From the NCBI GenBank assembly GCA_029975475.1, contig JARKPB010000008.1, positions 248,001 through 312,000 of the forward strand: a stretch of DNA of 64,000 nucleotides. Direction: 5' to 3'. Numbering within the stretch: the stretch's first letter is position 1; every line of letters begins with the position of its first letter. This document shows, piece after piece, positions 17,183 to 25,687 of this stretch. Under the pieces are notes generated by a model. The model was not told the origin of the DNA. It saw nothing but the letters and a program-made list of their open reading frames with translations, and did not search any database. The stretch comes from Anaerolineaceae bacterium. Its GTDB lineage: Bacteria > Chloroflexota > Anaerolineae > Anaerolineales > Anaerolineaceae. Made by a program: the position numbers and the translations under genes.

Positions 17183-18061
17183 GTGACGAACCTGCTCAAC
17201 GACATCCTTTTTATTTTTCAACGCCTGACATGGATCAGCGTGATTGACCTCGTCCTGGTTACGCTGGTGTTTTTTGGCCTGCTCCTGCTGCTGCGCGATA
17301 CCCAGGCCATGGCATTGCTGCGCGGGATCCTGTTCATCGTTATTTTTCTGACCCTGCTCACCAACTTAATTAACCTGCCCGCGTTTTCCTGGCTGGTAAC
17401 CACCTTTGTCCCGGCGCTGCTGCTGGCGATTCCGGTCATCTTTGCGCCTGAAATCCGCCGCGGCCTGGAACGGCTGGGGCGAACGGGAATCAGCACCCTG
17501 TTCGCCAGAAGGACAGCCAAGAGTCAGCAGGCGCTGCAGGAGACCATTCGGGCTGTCGTCACCGCCTGCGCGCGTTTGTCAGCCCGCCAGCACGGGGCTT
17601 TGATCGTTTTGCAGCGGGCGGATTCGCTGCTGGAATATGTTCGTACCGGTGTCCGTCTGGAATCGCATGTCACTCCTGAATTGCTGCTGCAGGTTTTTTA
17701 CCCCAACACACCGCTGCATGATGGAGCAGTGATCATCGGCGGCAACCGCCTGCTCGGAGCGGCCTGCGTCATGCCGCTTTCTTCCAGCGGGATTCTGACC
17801 CGATCGCCAGAACGGCAAATGGGCCTGCGCCACCGGGCTGCGCTGGGTATTTCGGAAGCCAGCGACGCGATCGCGGTCGTGGTATCAGAAGAAACCGGTT
17901 CGATCAGCATCGCCCATAACGGCCGCATGATCCGCCGCCTGGACAGCGACCGCCTGGAAAATGTGCTTCTGGCTTTCTACCAGCCCATGGAACTCGCCGG
18001 AAACGGCTCAAGTTTCTTCCGCTGGCTGCGCGGAAATAACAGCAGCCGGAGCGATGATTAA
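17183..18061 (+). CDS. cdaA: Diadenylate cyclase CdaA
   Basis: 292 aa membrane enzyme making c-di-AMP from two ATP. Seen: three N-terminal transmembrane helices (about residues 15-90), then the DAC domain with 'FYPNTPLHDGAVIIGGNRLL' (DGA motif) and LRHRAALGIS (RHR motif), and VVSEETGSISIAHNG. Both catalytic motifs are intact. The start is GTG 17183 with AGGA a few bases upstream. cdaR follows with an overlapping start, the usual cdaA-cdaR pairing. Confidence 0.95.
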   Translation: MTNLLNDILFIFQRLTWISVIDLVLVTLVFFGLLLLLRDTQAMALLRGILFIVIFLTLLTNLINLPAFSWLVTTFVPALLLAIPVIFAPEIRRGLERLGRTGISTLFARRTAKSQQALQETIRAVVTACARLSARQHGALIVLQRADSLLEYVRTGVRLESHVTPELLLQVFYPNTPLHDGAVIIGGNRLLGAACVMPLSSSGILTRSPERQMGLRHRAALGISEASDAIAVVVSEETGSISIAHNGRMIRRLDSDRLENVLLAFYQPMELAGNGSSFFRWLRGNNSSRSDD

Positions 18062-19292
18062 GATGATGAATGCCCTGCGCCAGGCGGTCAAAATGGTTCC
18101 AGCACTGCTCACTGCCTTTTTGATGGCTTTGGCGGTCTGGGTCCTGGCGGTTACATCCAGCGACCCGGCGGAAACGCGAAATTTTCCGCGCCCGATCCCG
18201 CTTGAAATCATCGGGCAGGATCCGGGTCTGGTAATCTCTGGTTCCCTGCCGAAGGAAGTGACCGTCTCGATGAGCGCCCCGCGCTCGGTCTGGAACTCGT
18301 TATCAACCGCCAGTAACCCGGTCAGAGCCATTCTGGATCTGACCGGGCTGCCAGCCGGTGTACATTCGATCGAGCCGCGCATTCAGATCAGTGTTCGCCC
18401 TGCGAGGGTGCTTTCGGTATCACCGGCCGAAATTAACGTCAATCTTGAACCTCTGGCGACCCGGGAACTTCCGCTCGTGGTAGTCAAGCGCGGAGAAGTC
18501 GAAGTCGGTTACGAGGCGGGCGAACCCAGCCTTAACCCTCAGACGGCAGCAGTCAGCGGACCGGAAAATCTGGTAAACCAGGTCGCGGAACTTCGGGTCG
18601 AGGTAGATCTGACCGGTATCACCGAGCCAATGCAAAAAGCCTATCCCATCAAGGCGCTGGACAGCAACGGAACGGTTTTGGAGGGACTGGCGGTTACCCC
18701 GCAGGAAGCGCAGGTAAAAGTAGATGTGGTTCAAAGGGGCGGCTACCGTAATGTGGTCGTCAAGGTCGTGCTCACCGGTCAGGTCGCCGGCGGCCACCGC
18801 CTGACCAATATCTCCGTTTTTCCCCCGGCGATCACCGTGTTCTCTTCCAATCCCGAACTGGTAAACAGTCTGCCTGGTTTTGTGGAAACCACCCCGCTGG
18901 ATCTAACCGGTGCGCGGGACGACCTGGAAGTGCCGCTGACGCTAAACCTGCCCTCCGGGATCACTGTGGTTGGTCCTCAGACGGTCCGCGTACAGGTTGG
19001 GATCGCCACGATTGAAGGCAGCATCACCCTGAATGCTGTGCCGGTGAGTCTGGCGGGGCTTGGGGCTGGCCTCCAGGCTGTCTCTGCTCCGACCGCAGTG
19101 GATGTCATTCTTTCTGGCCCGCTGCCAGTACTGGAGAAAACCAGCCGAGGGGAAGTTAAAGTGGTGGTAAACTTGAGTGGCCTCAACCCCGGGACATACA
19201 AACTGACCCCCTCTGTTGAACTGGCGAACCCGGATTTACGCCTGGAATCGATCATTCCCGGAACCGTTGAGGTTACGATTACCCGCAAGTAA
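18054..19292 (+). CDS. cdaR: CdaR, YbbR-domain regulator of CdaA
   Basis: 412 aa. An N-terminal transmembrane helix (about residues 12-33) is followed by four tandem YbbR repeats of about 80 residues, each with the pattern 'P.EV.V...G...V'. In Firmicutes CdaR binds and modulates CdaA. Start choice is uncertain: ATG 18054 overlaps the cdaA stop, ATG 18063 or 18066 are alternatives, and the nearest GGAG (18048-18051) is close to all of them. No cytoplasmic domain follows the repeats. glmM, the usual third partner, is absent here; der follows. Confidence 0.9.
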   Translation: MIKMMNALRQAVKMVPALLTAFLMALAVWVLAVTSSDPAETRNFPRPIPLEIIGQDPGLVISGSLPKEVTVSMSAPRSVWNSLSTASNPVRAILDLTGLPAGVHSIEPRIQISVRPARVLSVSPAEINVNLEPLATRELPLVVVKRGEVEVGYEAGEPSLNPQTAAVSGPENLVNQVAELRVEVDLTGITEPMQKAYPIKALDSNGTVLEGLAVTPQEAQVKVDVVQRGGYRNVVVKVVLTGQVAGGHRLTNISVFPPAITVFSSNPELVNSLPGFVETTPLDLTGARDDLEVPLTLNLPSGITVVGPQTVRVQVGIATIEGSITLNAVPVSLAGLGAGLQAVSAPTAVDVILSGPLPVLEKTSRGEVKVVVNLSGLNPGTYKLTPSVELANPDLRLESIIPGTVEVTITRK

Positions 19293-19320
19293 GTTCAAGG
19301 CGATTTTTTTGGAGTAAAGC

Positions 19321-20685
19321 ATGTCGAAACCCGTGGTTGCCCTGGTGGGACGGCCCAATGTTGGAAAGAGCACCCTGTTTAACCGTCTGGCGGGCGAGCC
19401 GTTAGCGATTGTGGATGATACCCCGGGGACCACCCGCGACCGCATTTTTGCCAGCGGCGACTGGAACGGGGTTGAGTTTGATGTGGTTGACACCGGCGGT
19501 ATTGACCCGACCAGCGGCGGTAAGGAACCGCTTTCAATCGGGTCAGCCGATTTTATCCGTCAGATCCGCGCCCAGGCGCAAATGGCGATTGAAGATGCGG
19601 ATGTGGTGCTTTTTCTGGTGGACGCGGTCAGCGGGGTCACCCCGGCGGATAAAGAAGTTGCCGAATTGCTTCGCCGAAATCAAAAAATGATCGACGGCCG
19701 CCCCACCCCGCCCGTGCTGCTGGTGGTGAATAAAGCCGACAGCGACCGTTATCGCGGCCAGGCGGCTGAATTTTATGAACTGGGGATGGGAGAACCCTAC
19801 CCCATTTCAGCCATCCACGGCACCGGAACCGGCGACCTTTTAGATGTGCTGGTCGCCTCCTTCCCGAAAGGGTTGGAAACCGCAGAAGACGATTCGGTCA
19901 AAATTGCCCTGGTTGGAAAACCCAACGTGGGTAAATCCAGCCTGCTGAACCGGCTGGTGGGCGAGGAACGGGCGATTGTCAGCCCGATCGCTGGCACAAC
20001 CCGCGATGCGGTCGACACACGCATCGAAGTGGATGGCATCCCGGTGACTTTGATTGATACCGCCGGTATTCGCCGCCGGGGAAAAGTCGTCCCGGGGGTG
20101 GAAAAATACAGCGTCCTGCGCTCGATTCGGGCGATTGAGAGAGCCGATGTGGCCCTCCTGATGATCGATGCGTTGGAAGGAATTACCGCCCAGGATGCGC
20201 ATATTGCCGGGTATATTCTAGAAGCCTGGAAAAGCACCGTGGTTGTTGTGAACAAGTGGGATGCCCTGGAAAAAGACACTCACACAATGACCGCCTTCAC
20301 TCGCGAAATTCGGCAGAAACTTAATTTTATGGATTATGTCCCGATTCTGTTTATATCCGCTTTAACCGGTCAGCGGGTTGATCAGGTGCTGCCCCTGGCA
20401 TTAAAAGTTCAAGAAGAGCGGCTGGCGAGGTTAACCACCGGAGTGCTGAACCGGCTGGTGCAGAACGCGCAGGACGTGCACGCCGCGCCGTCCCGAACAG
20501 GCCGCAGCCTGAAAATTTATTACGGGACCCAGGTTCGCAGCGATCCGCCCACTTTTCTGCTGTATTGTAATGATCCCAGTCTGGCTCACTTTTCTTACCT
20601 GCGCTTCCTGGAAAATCAGATTCGAAAAGAATATCCGTTTACCGGTACGCCGATTCGGCTGGTGCTTAAAAGCAGGCGCGATTAA
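19321..20685 (+). CDS. der: Ribosome biogenesis GTPase Der (EngA)
   Basis: 454 aa with two tandem GTPase domains, needed for 50S assembly. Domain 1: GRPNVGKST (residues 10-18), DTPGTTRD, VDTGGID, NKAD. Domain 2: GKPNVGKSS near 200, AGTTRDAVDT, DTAGIRRRG, NKWD. A C-terminal KH-like domain of about 80 residues ends KSRRD. GGAG 6 nt before the ATG. It lies 28 bp after cdaR and is probably co-transcribed. Confidence 0.97.
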   Translation: MSKPVVALVGRPNVGKSTLFNRLAGEPLAIVDDTPGTTRDRIFASGDWNGVEFDVVDTGGIDPTSGGKEPLSIGSADFIRQIRAQAQMAIEDADVVLFLVDAVSGVTPADKEVAELLRRNQKMIDGRPTPPVLLVVNKADSDRYRGQAAEFYELGMGEPYPISAIHGTGTGDLLDVLVASFPKGLETAEDDSVKIALVGKPNVGKSSLLNRLVGEERAIVSPIAGTTRDAVDTRIEVDGIPVTLIDTAGIRRRGKVVPGVEKYSVLRSIRAIERADVALLMIDALEGITAQDAHIAGYILEAWKSTVVVVNKWDALEKDTHTMTAFTREIRQKLNFMDYVPILFISALTGQRVDQVLPLALKVQEERLARLTTGVLNRLVQNAQDVHAAPSRTGRSLKIYYGTQVRSDPPTFLLYCNDPSLAHFSYLRFLENQIRKEYPFTGTPIRLVLKSRRD

Positions 20686-20717
20686 CGGGTAACTTTCACC
20701 ACGAAACGGCGATTTTC

Positions 20718-20746
20718 TTGCTCCGATTGGGATGGCAGGCTATAAT
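20718..20746 (+). promoter_or_regulatory. Promoter of lepB
   Basis: TTGCTC (20718-20723), 17-nt spacer, TATAAT (20741-20746). The leader is about 10 nt and holds AGGAG just before ATG 20763. Confidence 0.65.
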
Positions 20747-20762
20747 CGTTTCAGGAGCGATC

Positions 20763-21368
20763 ATGTCAGATATCATAGAACCGTCACCGCAGCCGGATGC
20801 TGTTGATCAGGAACACCGTTCTCCTGAACGCTCAAAAACCCGCAGCGCGGTAATTGAAATCTTACAAACCCTCCTGCTGGCGGTTGCCTTGTATTTCATA
20901 ATTGACGCGGTTGTTGCCCGGGTGCGGGTCGAAAATATCAGCATGGAGCCCACGCTGCAGCCCGGCGAATTTATCCTGGTCAATAAACTGGCGTATCGAT
21001 TGGGTTCAATGAAAACCGGGGATGTGGTGGTTTTCCATCACAGCCCGAGCGAAGATTACATTAAACGGTTAATCGGCCTGCCGGGCGAAACCGTGCGCAT
21101 CGCCGGCGGTCGCGTGTTTGTCAACGGGCGCGAATTAATCGAACCTTACATCAGCGAGCCGCCAGCCTACAGCGGAGAATGGATCGTGCCGGAAGGCCAT
21201 GTATTTGTTCTCGGCGACAACCGCAATCAATCTTCCGACAGCCACTCCTGGGGTTATGTTCCGGTTGATACAATTGTCGGAAAAGCCCTGGTGGTCTACT
21301 GGCCGTTGAATCAATTGCAGGTGATCAATTCACCGGCTTCGAAAAATACTGTTACAATTAGCCCATAG
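20763..21368 (+). CDS. lepB: Signal peptidase I
   Basis: 201 aa membrane serine protease cleaving Sec/Tat signal peptides. One transmembrane helix (about residues 30-52) precedes ISMEPTLQPGEF, in which Ser60 is the nucleophile; Lys101 in DYIKRLIGLPGE is the general base; GDNRNQSSDSHSWG is the third family box. The start at 20763 is fixed by AGGAG and by the promoter; a longer frame from 20718 would begin inside the -35. Confidence 0.95.
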   Translation: MSDIIEPSPQPDAVDQEHRSPERSKTRSAVIEILQTLLLAVALYFIIDAVVARVRVENISMEPTLQPGEFILVNKLAYRLGSMKTGDVVVFHHSPSEDYIKRLIGLPGETVRIAGGRVFVNGRELIEPYISEPPAYSGEWIVPEGHVFVLGDNRNQSSDSHSWGYVPVDTIVGKALVVYWPLNQLQVINSPASKNTVTISP

Positions 21369-21384
21369 GGTTTACAGGAACAAG

Positions 21385-21675
21385 ATGAGCGACAGCGAAC
21401 CATTTGAAACGATTCCATGCAGCGAATGTCAGGCGGGTAAAATGCGCCGGCAGTATATCACGTATTTAACCTGGCTAGGCGATGAACTGGTCACCGTGCC
21501 GGATTTTCCCGCGTGGGTCTGCGATATATGCGGAAAACGCGAATACGACGGCTCAGCCCTTAACCGCCTGGCGCTCATCTTAAGCCCGAACGCCGGTAAG
21601 CCACCGACCAAATTTCGAAAAGCCCATCTCCGGCGCGAATCGCGCAAAGCCTCGCAGCCACCCCGTACCGAATAA
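21385..21675 (+). CDS. YgiT/MqsA-type zinc-finger protein
   Basis: 96 aa. Two CxxC pairs, CSEC near residue 12 and CDIC near 47, flanked by 'YLTWLGDELVTVPDFPAWVC', as in the zinc domain of YgiT/MqsA antitoxins. There is no HTH domain after it and no MqsR-like toxin beside it, so it is not evidence of a toxin-antitoxin pair. The C-terminus is basic. It lies 16 bp after lepB. Function unknown. Confidence 0.8.
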   Translation: MSDSEPFETIPCSECQAGKMRRQYITYLTWLGDELVTVPDFPAWVCDICGKREYDGSALNRLALILSPNAGKPPTKFRKAHLRRESRKASQPPRTE

Positions 21676-21697
21676 AAAAAGCCGTAAGGCTTTTTTA
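21674..21697. terminator. Bidirectional terminator
   Basis: AAAAAAAGCC-GTAA-GGCTTTTTTA: a short GC core extended by A/T tracts works in both directions, serving the zinc-finger gene and the convergent GNAT gene. Confidence 0.85.
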
Positions 21698-22222
21698 TTT
21701 TTCCTGCAGGAGCAGCGGTTGCAGATCTGGCCAGTAGAAACCTGTTTCGGGGTATTCTTCACTGCCAATCTCAACCGTTTTGGAATAAACCGGCTTACCG
21801 CCCATTCGGAGGTAAAAGTCGCAGGCGGGATTGGCTTGCAGCGCCCAGATCAACAGGCTGGTGCAGCCCCTTCGCGCCAGTTCGGCGGCTGCCCGGTAGA
21901 TTAGGCGGCGTCCGATACCGCGTTTTTGATAACCTGGTTCAACATACAATGCATAAATCTCACCGCAGTGAATTACTTCAGCGCTTCGCGCTGCGCCGCC
22001 CGCGCAGAATCCGCGGATTTTTTCGCCTTCCAGCGCGGTAAAGACAAATTCCTGCGGCTGCCGGTCCGCCAGCCGTTTTTGCCAGGCCGCCAGGCGGGCT
22101 TCAATGTTCAGTCCCTGTAAAAATGAGGCTGGTAGGATGTTTTGATACTGATTTTGCCCGGTTAATACGTGAATGCGCGCCAGCTCTGCTGCGTCTGCAT
22201 ATTCCGCCGGGCGGATCTGAAT
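21695..22222 (-). CDS. GNAT acetyltransferase lacking a canonical start codon
   Basis: Translating the minus strand gives a complete GNAT domain of about 175 residues: a beginning of the form IQIRPAEYADAAELARIHV, a middle GEIYALYVEPGYQKRGIGRRL (the acetyl-CoA loop), and 'ANPACDFYLRMGG'. No in-frame ATG or GTG occurs. The only TTG (21949) would discard the first half of the domain. ATT at 22222 fits the family N-terminus (IQIRPAE), but GGGAGG lies about 20 nt upstream of it. The frame is the same as that of the preceding TPR/WD40 gene, separated only by its TGA at 22250-22252. An ATT start, stop-codon readthrough, or a sequencing error are all possible. Substrate unknown. Confidence 0.7.
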   Translation of the reverse strand: MQIRPAEYADAAELARIHVLTGQNQYQNILPASFLQGLNIEARLAAWQKRLADRQPQEFVFTALEGEKIRGFCAGGAARSAEVIHCGEIYALYVEPGYQKRGIGRRLIYRAAAELARRGCTSLLIWALQANPACDFYLRMGGKPVYSKTVEIGSEEYPETGFYWPDLQPLLLQEK

Positions 22223-22249
22223 AGCCTGGGGCTGCGTTTTATCCTCCCG

Positions 22250-24052
22250 TCAGCGCAGTGCTGGAATCTGAATCCAGCGGATTTGTCCGGGAGCGTAGGA
22301 ATACAGGTAAGCTCCGTCAATTGAGAATTCCAGTTTCCCGGGTTCACCGCTCACCGGAAGGGTGGTGAGCAGGTTGCCATCAATGGCGTCGTAGATTTCA
22401 ATCACCGGTGTTTTCGTCAGGCTGGTTTTGCCAGCCAGAGCGGCGAGTTTGCCGTCTGGTGAAATGGCCATGCCGGTCAATTCGCCTATTTCGCTTTCCA
22501 GTTTGGTGATGCGCTGTCCGAAGGGCAGGTTGGTCAGCTCGGGCCAGGATTTTCCTTCCACGCCGTTTGATTCCAGCATGACGTAAAGATCAAAGGGGGC
22601 AAAAACAGCCAGAGGGCGGTTATCCTGCCGGGGATTGGCGCGCAGTGAAAACGGCGGTTGTTCTCCCTTAAGATCGAATACCTGTCCTGCCCCGTCTCCC
22701 GCGGCGATGAGCCAGTTTCCGCTTTCAGAAAGCTCAATCACGTTGAATGCGGTCGTCAATCCGCTGGCGATTAATTCGGGTTCGCCGGGCGGCAAGTCAT
22801 AACGCAGGATACGCGTTGTGAGGTCTTCCCAATTTTGCAGCGCCAGCAGCAGCCTGCCGTCTGGCAACATTAACATGCGCATGGCGGAACGGAGCGGATC
22901 GAGCGGATTATCCAGCCGGAAGACTTCCTGGTTGGTTTCTAACAGATAAAAGCGGATCGATTCATCGCCAATTTGAACAGCCAGATAGCGGTTATCGGCG
23001 GTGAAGCGAACATCTTTAATATCTTTTTCAAAACGAAAGATGACGGGCTGTTTCTGGGCTTTGATGTCCCAGAGAAATACCGTTCGATCTTGATTGCGGG
23101 TCGCTGCCAGACGGCTGTCGGGAGAAATCGCCACCTGATCAACCTGGCTGACTTCGCGCCGCAGGACGCTGAACGTCCGTCCGCTTTCCAGGTCAATCAT
23201 TGTGACCTGGCTGCCCTGAGGTACAGCCAGCAGAAAATGCTGCGGGGAAAGGATCATCGGTCCGCTGACCTTTTCCAGCACCTGTGTGCGGGCGATGACT
23301 GCCCCGGCCGCGTTATCCGGCGACAGGCGAACGCTGCCGGGTCGGGGAGTTGGCACAGGCAGGGTTGGTTCCGGGTTCTCGACGGGAAAAGTCGGCGTAA
23401 AGGTTGGCGCCGGGGTCGGCAGTTCCAGCGTAGGGCCCGGTGTGGCGGTGATGACGCGCAGCGTGGCGGTTGGAGCTGGCTGGCGCAGCGAAGCCAGCGA
23501 ATGAATCAGCGCTTCCCGGTAGCGCCAGCCGAAAAATGCCAGCCCGCCGATCAGGAGAATCAGCAGGACGGCACCAGCCGGTGAGCGGCGTTTTCGGCGG
23601 GGAGGCGGCTTCAGCGGGGGAGTTCGGCTGGCAGCCGGCAGGTGAACGGGTTTGATCAGTTCTTCCAGGTCCGGTTCGTAAGGGGGGATGACCGGTTGGG
23701 GGATCTGGAATTCAACCGCGGGCGCCGCTGCGCTTTCGGATATGCTTTCCGTGATGTTTTCATCTGGCGGCTTTTGAGGTGCTTCAGACGGTTGATTCAT
23801 CTGCGGCATGCGCTGCCCGAGGATCATTTCAAGGCCGCGTTTTGCCAGGGCGCTGTCTGGATTAAAGCGCAAACACATTTCCAGAGCGGCCACCCGCTGG
23901 GTGTCATCGGGCAGGGTCTCGACCAGCCACAACCAGGATTTTTCATTGGTTGGTTCTTCTGCTACCAGCCGCTGCAGCAGCTCGCGCGCCTCTTCGCGTT
24001 TGCCAGCCCGAACTAATCCGATCGCCCGATTGAGTTGATCCGAACGAACCAT
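22250..24052 (-). CDS. TPR-like / WD40 beta-propeller membrane protein
   Basis: 600 aa. Residues 1-80 are TPR-like helices (LVRAGKREEARELLQRLVAE). A basic stretch and one transmembrane helix (about 155-175) follow, then a Thr/Pro linker and an extracytoplasmic C-terminal beta-propeller. Repeated blades are visible: QVAISPDSRLAATRN, DVRFTADNRYLAVQ, 'GMAISPDGKLAALAGKT', LEFSIDGAYLYSY. Likely a scaffold or sensor at the membrane; no enzyme motif. A TACAAT element lies exactly 6 nt before the ATG with no ribosome site, so the mRNA may be leaderless. The GNAT frame follows directly after the stop. Confidence 0.82.
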   Translation of the reverse strand: MVRSDQLNRAIGLVRAGKREEARELLQRLVAEEPTNEKSWLWLVETLPDDTQRVAALEMCLRFNPDSALAKRGLEMILGQRMPQMNQPSEAPQKPPDENITESISESAAAPAVEFQIPQPVIPPYEPDLEELIKPVHLPAASRTPPLKPPPRRKRRSPAGAVLLILLIGGLAFFGWRYREALIHSLASLRQPAPTATLRVITATPGPTLELPTPAPTFTPTFPVENPEPTLPVPTPRPGSVRLSPDNAAGAVIARTQVLEKVSGPMILSPQHFLLAVPQGSQVTMIDLESGRTFSVLRREVSQVDQVAISPDSRLAATRNQDRTVFLWDIKAQKQPVIFRFEKDIKDVRFTADNRYLAVQIGDESIRFYLLETNQEVFRLDNPLDPLRSAMRMLMLPDGRLLLALQNWEDLTTRILRYDLPPGEPELIASGLTTAFNVIELSESGNWLIAAGDGAGQVFDLKGEQPPFSLRANPRQDNRPLAVFAPFDLYVMLESNGVEGKSWPELTNLPFGQRITKLESEIGELTGMAISPDGKLAALAGKTSLTKTPVIEIYDAIDGNLLTTLPVSGEPGKLEFSIDGAYLYSYAPGQIRWIQIPALR

Positions 24053-24058
24053 AGATTA

Positions 24059-24064
24059 ATTGTA
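24059..24064 (-). promoter_or_regulatory. -10 element 6 nt before a start codon
   Basis: TACAAT on the minus strand, then 6 nt, then ATG 24052. The predicted transcript starts at the ATG. No clear -35. Confidence 0.55.
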
Positions 24065-24099
24065 CAGCATTCTATGGATGTGTGGTTTATCCCCCGCTT

Positions 24100-24822
24100 T
24101 TAACGGGGACGCAGATCCCGGTACATCGCTGTCAACTGCCAGACCCTAACCGCGGCTTCGAGCTGGATGCGAAAATTCATTTTCGATTTTCCCCAGCGGC
24201 GGTCAGCGAAATAGATGGGTAATTCTGCGGCCTGGTATCCCAGCAGGCTGGCAACATAAGCCATCTCCACTTGAAATACATATCCATTCGACCGGATGCG
24301 GTCAAGGGGCATATTTTTTAACACTTCTGCGCGCCAGAGGCGGAACCCGCCGGTCACATCGCGGATTTTCAATCCGAGGATCGTGCGGGCGTAGAAATTG
24401 CCCCAGGCAGAAAGCGCTTTGCGCCAGAAAGGCCAGCGTTCATCCAGGCTTCCACCGCTGACGTAGCGGGAACCAATCGCGATCGGATAATCCTGTAAGG
24501 CGGCGATCAATTGCGGTATTTTTTCGACCGGGTGTGAGAAATCGGCGTCCATCTGACCGATGGCATCGTATCCATGTTCAAGAGCCCAGCGAAAACCGCT
24601 GATGTACGCCGTGCCAAGGCCAGATTTTCCCGGGCGGTGCAGGCAAAACACTTTCCCCGGGTTTGCCTGCCCGAGCTGGTCCGCGATTTGGCCGGTGCCG
24701 TCTGGCGAATGATCATCAATCACCAGAATGTGCGCTTCTGGCGCGGTTTCAAGGATTTGATGGATTAACGAGGCGATATTTTCTGCTTCGTTATAGGTGG
24801 GGATGCACAGCAGTAGGTTCAC
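24100..24822 (-). CDS. Polyprenol-phosphate mannosyltransferase (DPM1-like GT2)
   Basis: 240 aa GT2 glycosyltransferase, cytoplasmic face, expected to move mannose from GDP-mannose to a polyprenyl phosphate. Seen: IPTYNEAENI at the N-terminus, LVIDDHSPDGTG, QMDADFSHP (DXD-type metal site), GSRYVSGG and RDVTGGFRLWR. There are no C-terminal membrane helices, as in short soluble DPM1 forms. The start is GTG, 3 nt after the stop of the response regulator gene, so it is the last gene of the roadblock operon. The donor could also be another sugar nucleotide. Confidence 0.88.
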   Translation of the reverse strand: MNLLLCIPTYNEAENIASLIHQILETAPEAHILVIDDHSPDGTGQIADQLGQANPGKVFCLHRPGKSGLGTAYISGFRWALEHGYDAIGQMDADFSHPVEKIPQLIAALQDYPIAIGSRYVSGGSLDERWPFWRKALSAWGNFYARTILGLKIRDVTGGFRLWRAEVLKNMPLDRIRSNGYVFQVEMAYVASLLGYQAAELPIYFADRRWGKSKMNFRIQLEAAVRVWQLTAMYRDLRPR

Positions 24823-24825
24823 AGA

Positions 24826-25686
24826 TTATTGCCTTAAGAGGCTCTCCAATTCTTTTTTTAATTCGGCAAGGCTGGTTAGCCGGCCGTTGTTGCGGTATAT
24901 GCGCAAATTGACTGCCAGTCGGACCAGGGGATAGTTTTCCGCGCGCCGGTCCGCTTCGCTGTAGAAAAAATCAAAGGATTGATTCAACCGTTTTGATATT
25001 TCATCCTGAATCCCGGTGATCTGGCTGCTGCTGCAAAGGAGCAAAAATGTATCTGAAGCGTAATGACCCACGAAGCATGAATCCGGGGTCATCGATTCGC
25101 AGATATTTTTTAGCAGCAAGGCGGTCGCATGCAATAAATCGTCCGCCGCCACAAATGAATAGCGTTCCCGAAATTCCTTGAGATGATCCAGGCAGATCAG
25201 GAGGATGCCCTGGCCAGGCCTGCCCATGCGCGCTTCCAGCTGTTCGTCTACCAGCGCGCCTTCTGGCAGCCCGGTGATGGGGTTCAATACAGGCTTCCAC
25301 TTTTTGCGCGCCAGAATGTTGTCAACCCGCCGGTGCAATTCTTGCAGGTCGAAAGGTTTGGTGATGTAGTCATCGACCTCGAGCGACAGACCCTTCAAAC
25401 GATCCGCGCGCTCGCTTTTTTCGGTCAGGAAAATTATGGGAATATCCGCGGTGCGCTGGACTTTTTTTAATAGCTCCGCGACCTCAAAACCGTCAATATC
25501 CGGCAGGTGAATGTCCAGGATGACCGCATCCGGTCGCTTTTCCTGACAAAATTGAACACCATCATGTCCCCAGGCAGTCGAGATGACTTCATAATCCTTC
25601 TGGGTGAAATACGTGAAGAGCATCTCGGCAATGTCAATATCATCCTCGATGACCACAATCCTGACTTTGCCGGGAGAATTGCTCAT
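24826..25686 (-). CDS. Response regulator with degenerate GGDEF-like output domain
   Basis: 286 aa. Receiver domain, residues 8-125: IVVIEDDIDIAEML (acidic pair), 'AVILDIHLPDIDGFEVAELL' (phospho-Asp), IPIIFLTEKS (Thr) and YITKPFD (Lys). The output domain (about 130-285) starts PVLNPITGLPEGALVDEQL, the usual opening of GGDEF domains, but where GGDEF should be it reads GHYASDTF, so cyclase activity is not expected. ATG 25686 is taken because the receiver fold starts there; it lies 1 nt after the V4R stop. It may bind a nucleotide or act as a protein switch. Confidence 0.87.
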   Translation of the reverse strand: MSNSPGKVRIVVIEDDIDIAEMLFTYFTQKDYEVISTAWGHDGVQFCQEKRPDAVILDIHLPDIDGFEVAELLKKVQRTADIPIIFLTEKSERADRLKGLSLEVDDYITKPFDLQELHRRVDNILARKKWKPVLNPITGLPEGALVDEQLEARMGRPGQGILLICLDHLKEFRERYSFVAADDLLHATALLLKNICESMTPDSCFVGHYASDTFLLLCSSSQITGIQDEISKRLNQSFDFFYSEADRRAENYPLVRLAVNLRIYRNNGRLTSLAELKKELESLLRQ

Positions 25687-25687
25687 T

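Noticed and set aside
21385-21675. MqsRA-type toxin-antitoxin pair
   Set aside because: Only the zinc-finger part is present; no toxin gene beside it and no HTH domain.
22973-23584. 203-codon plus-strand frame opposite the TPR/WD40 gene
   Set aside because: Low-complexity composition and no family match; the minus-strand gene has clear repeats.
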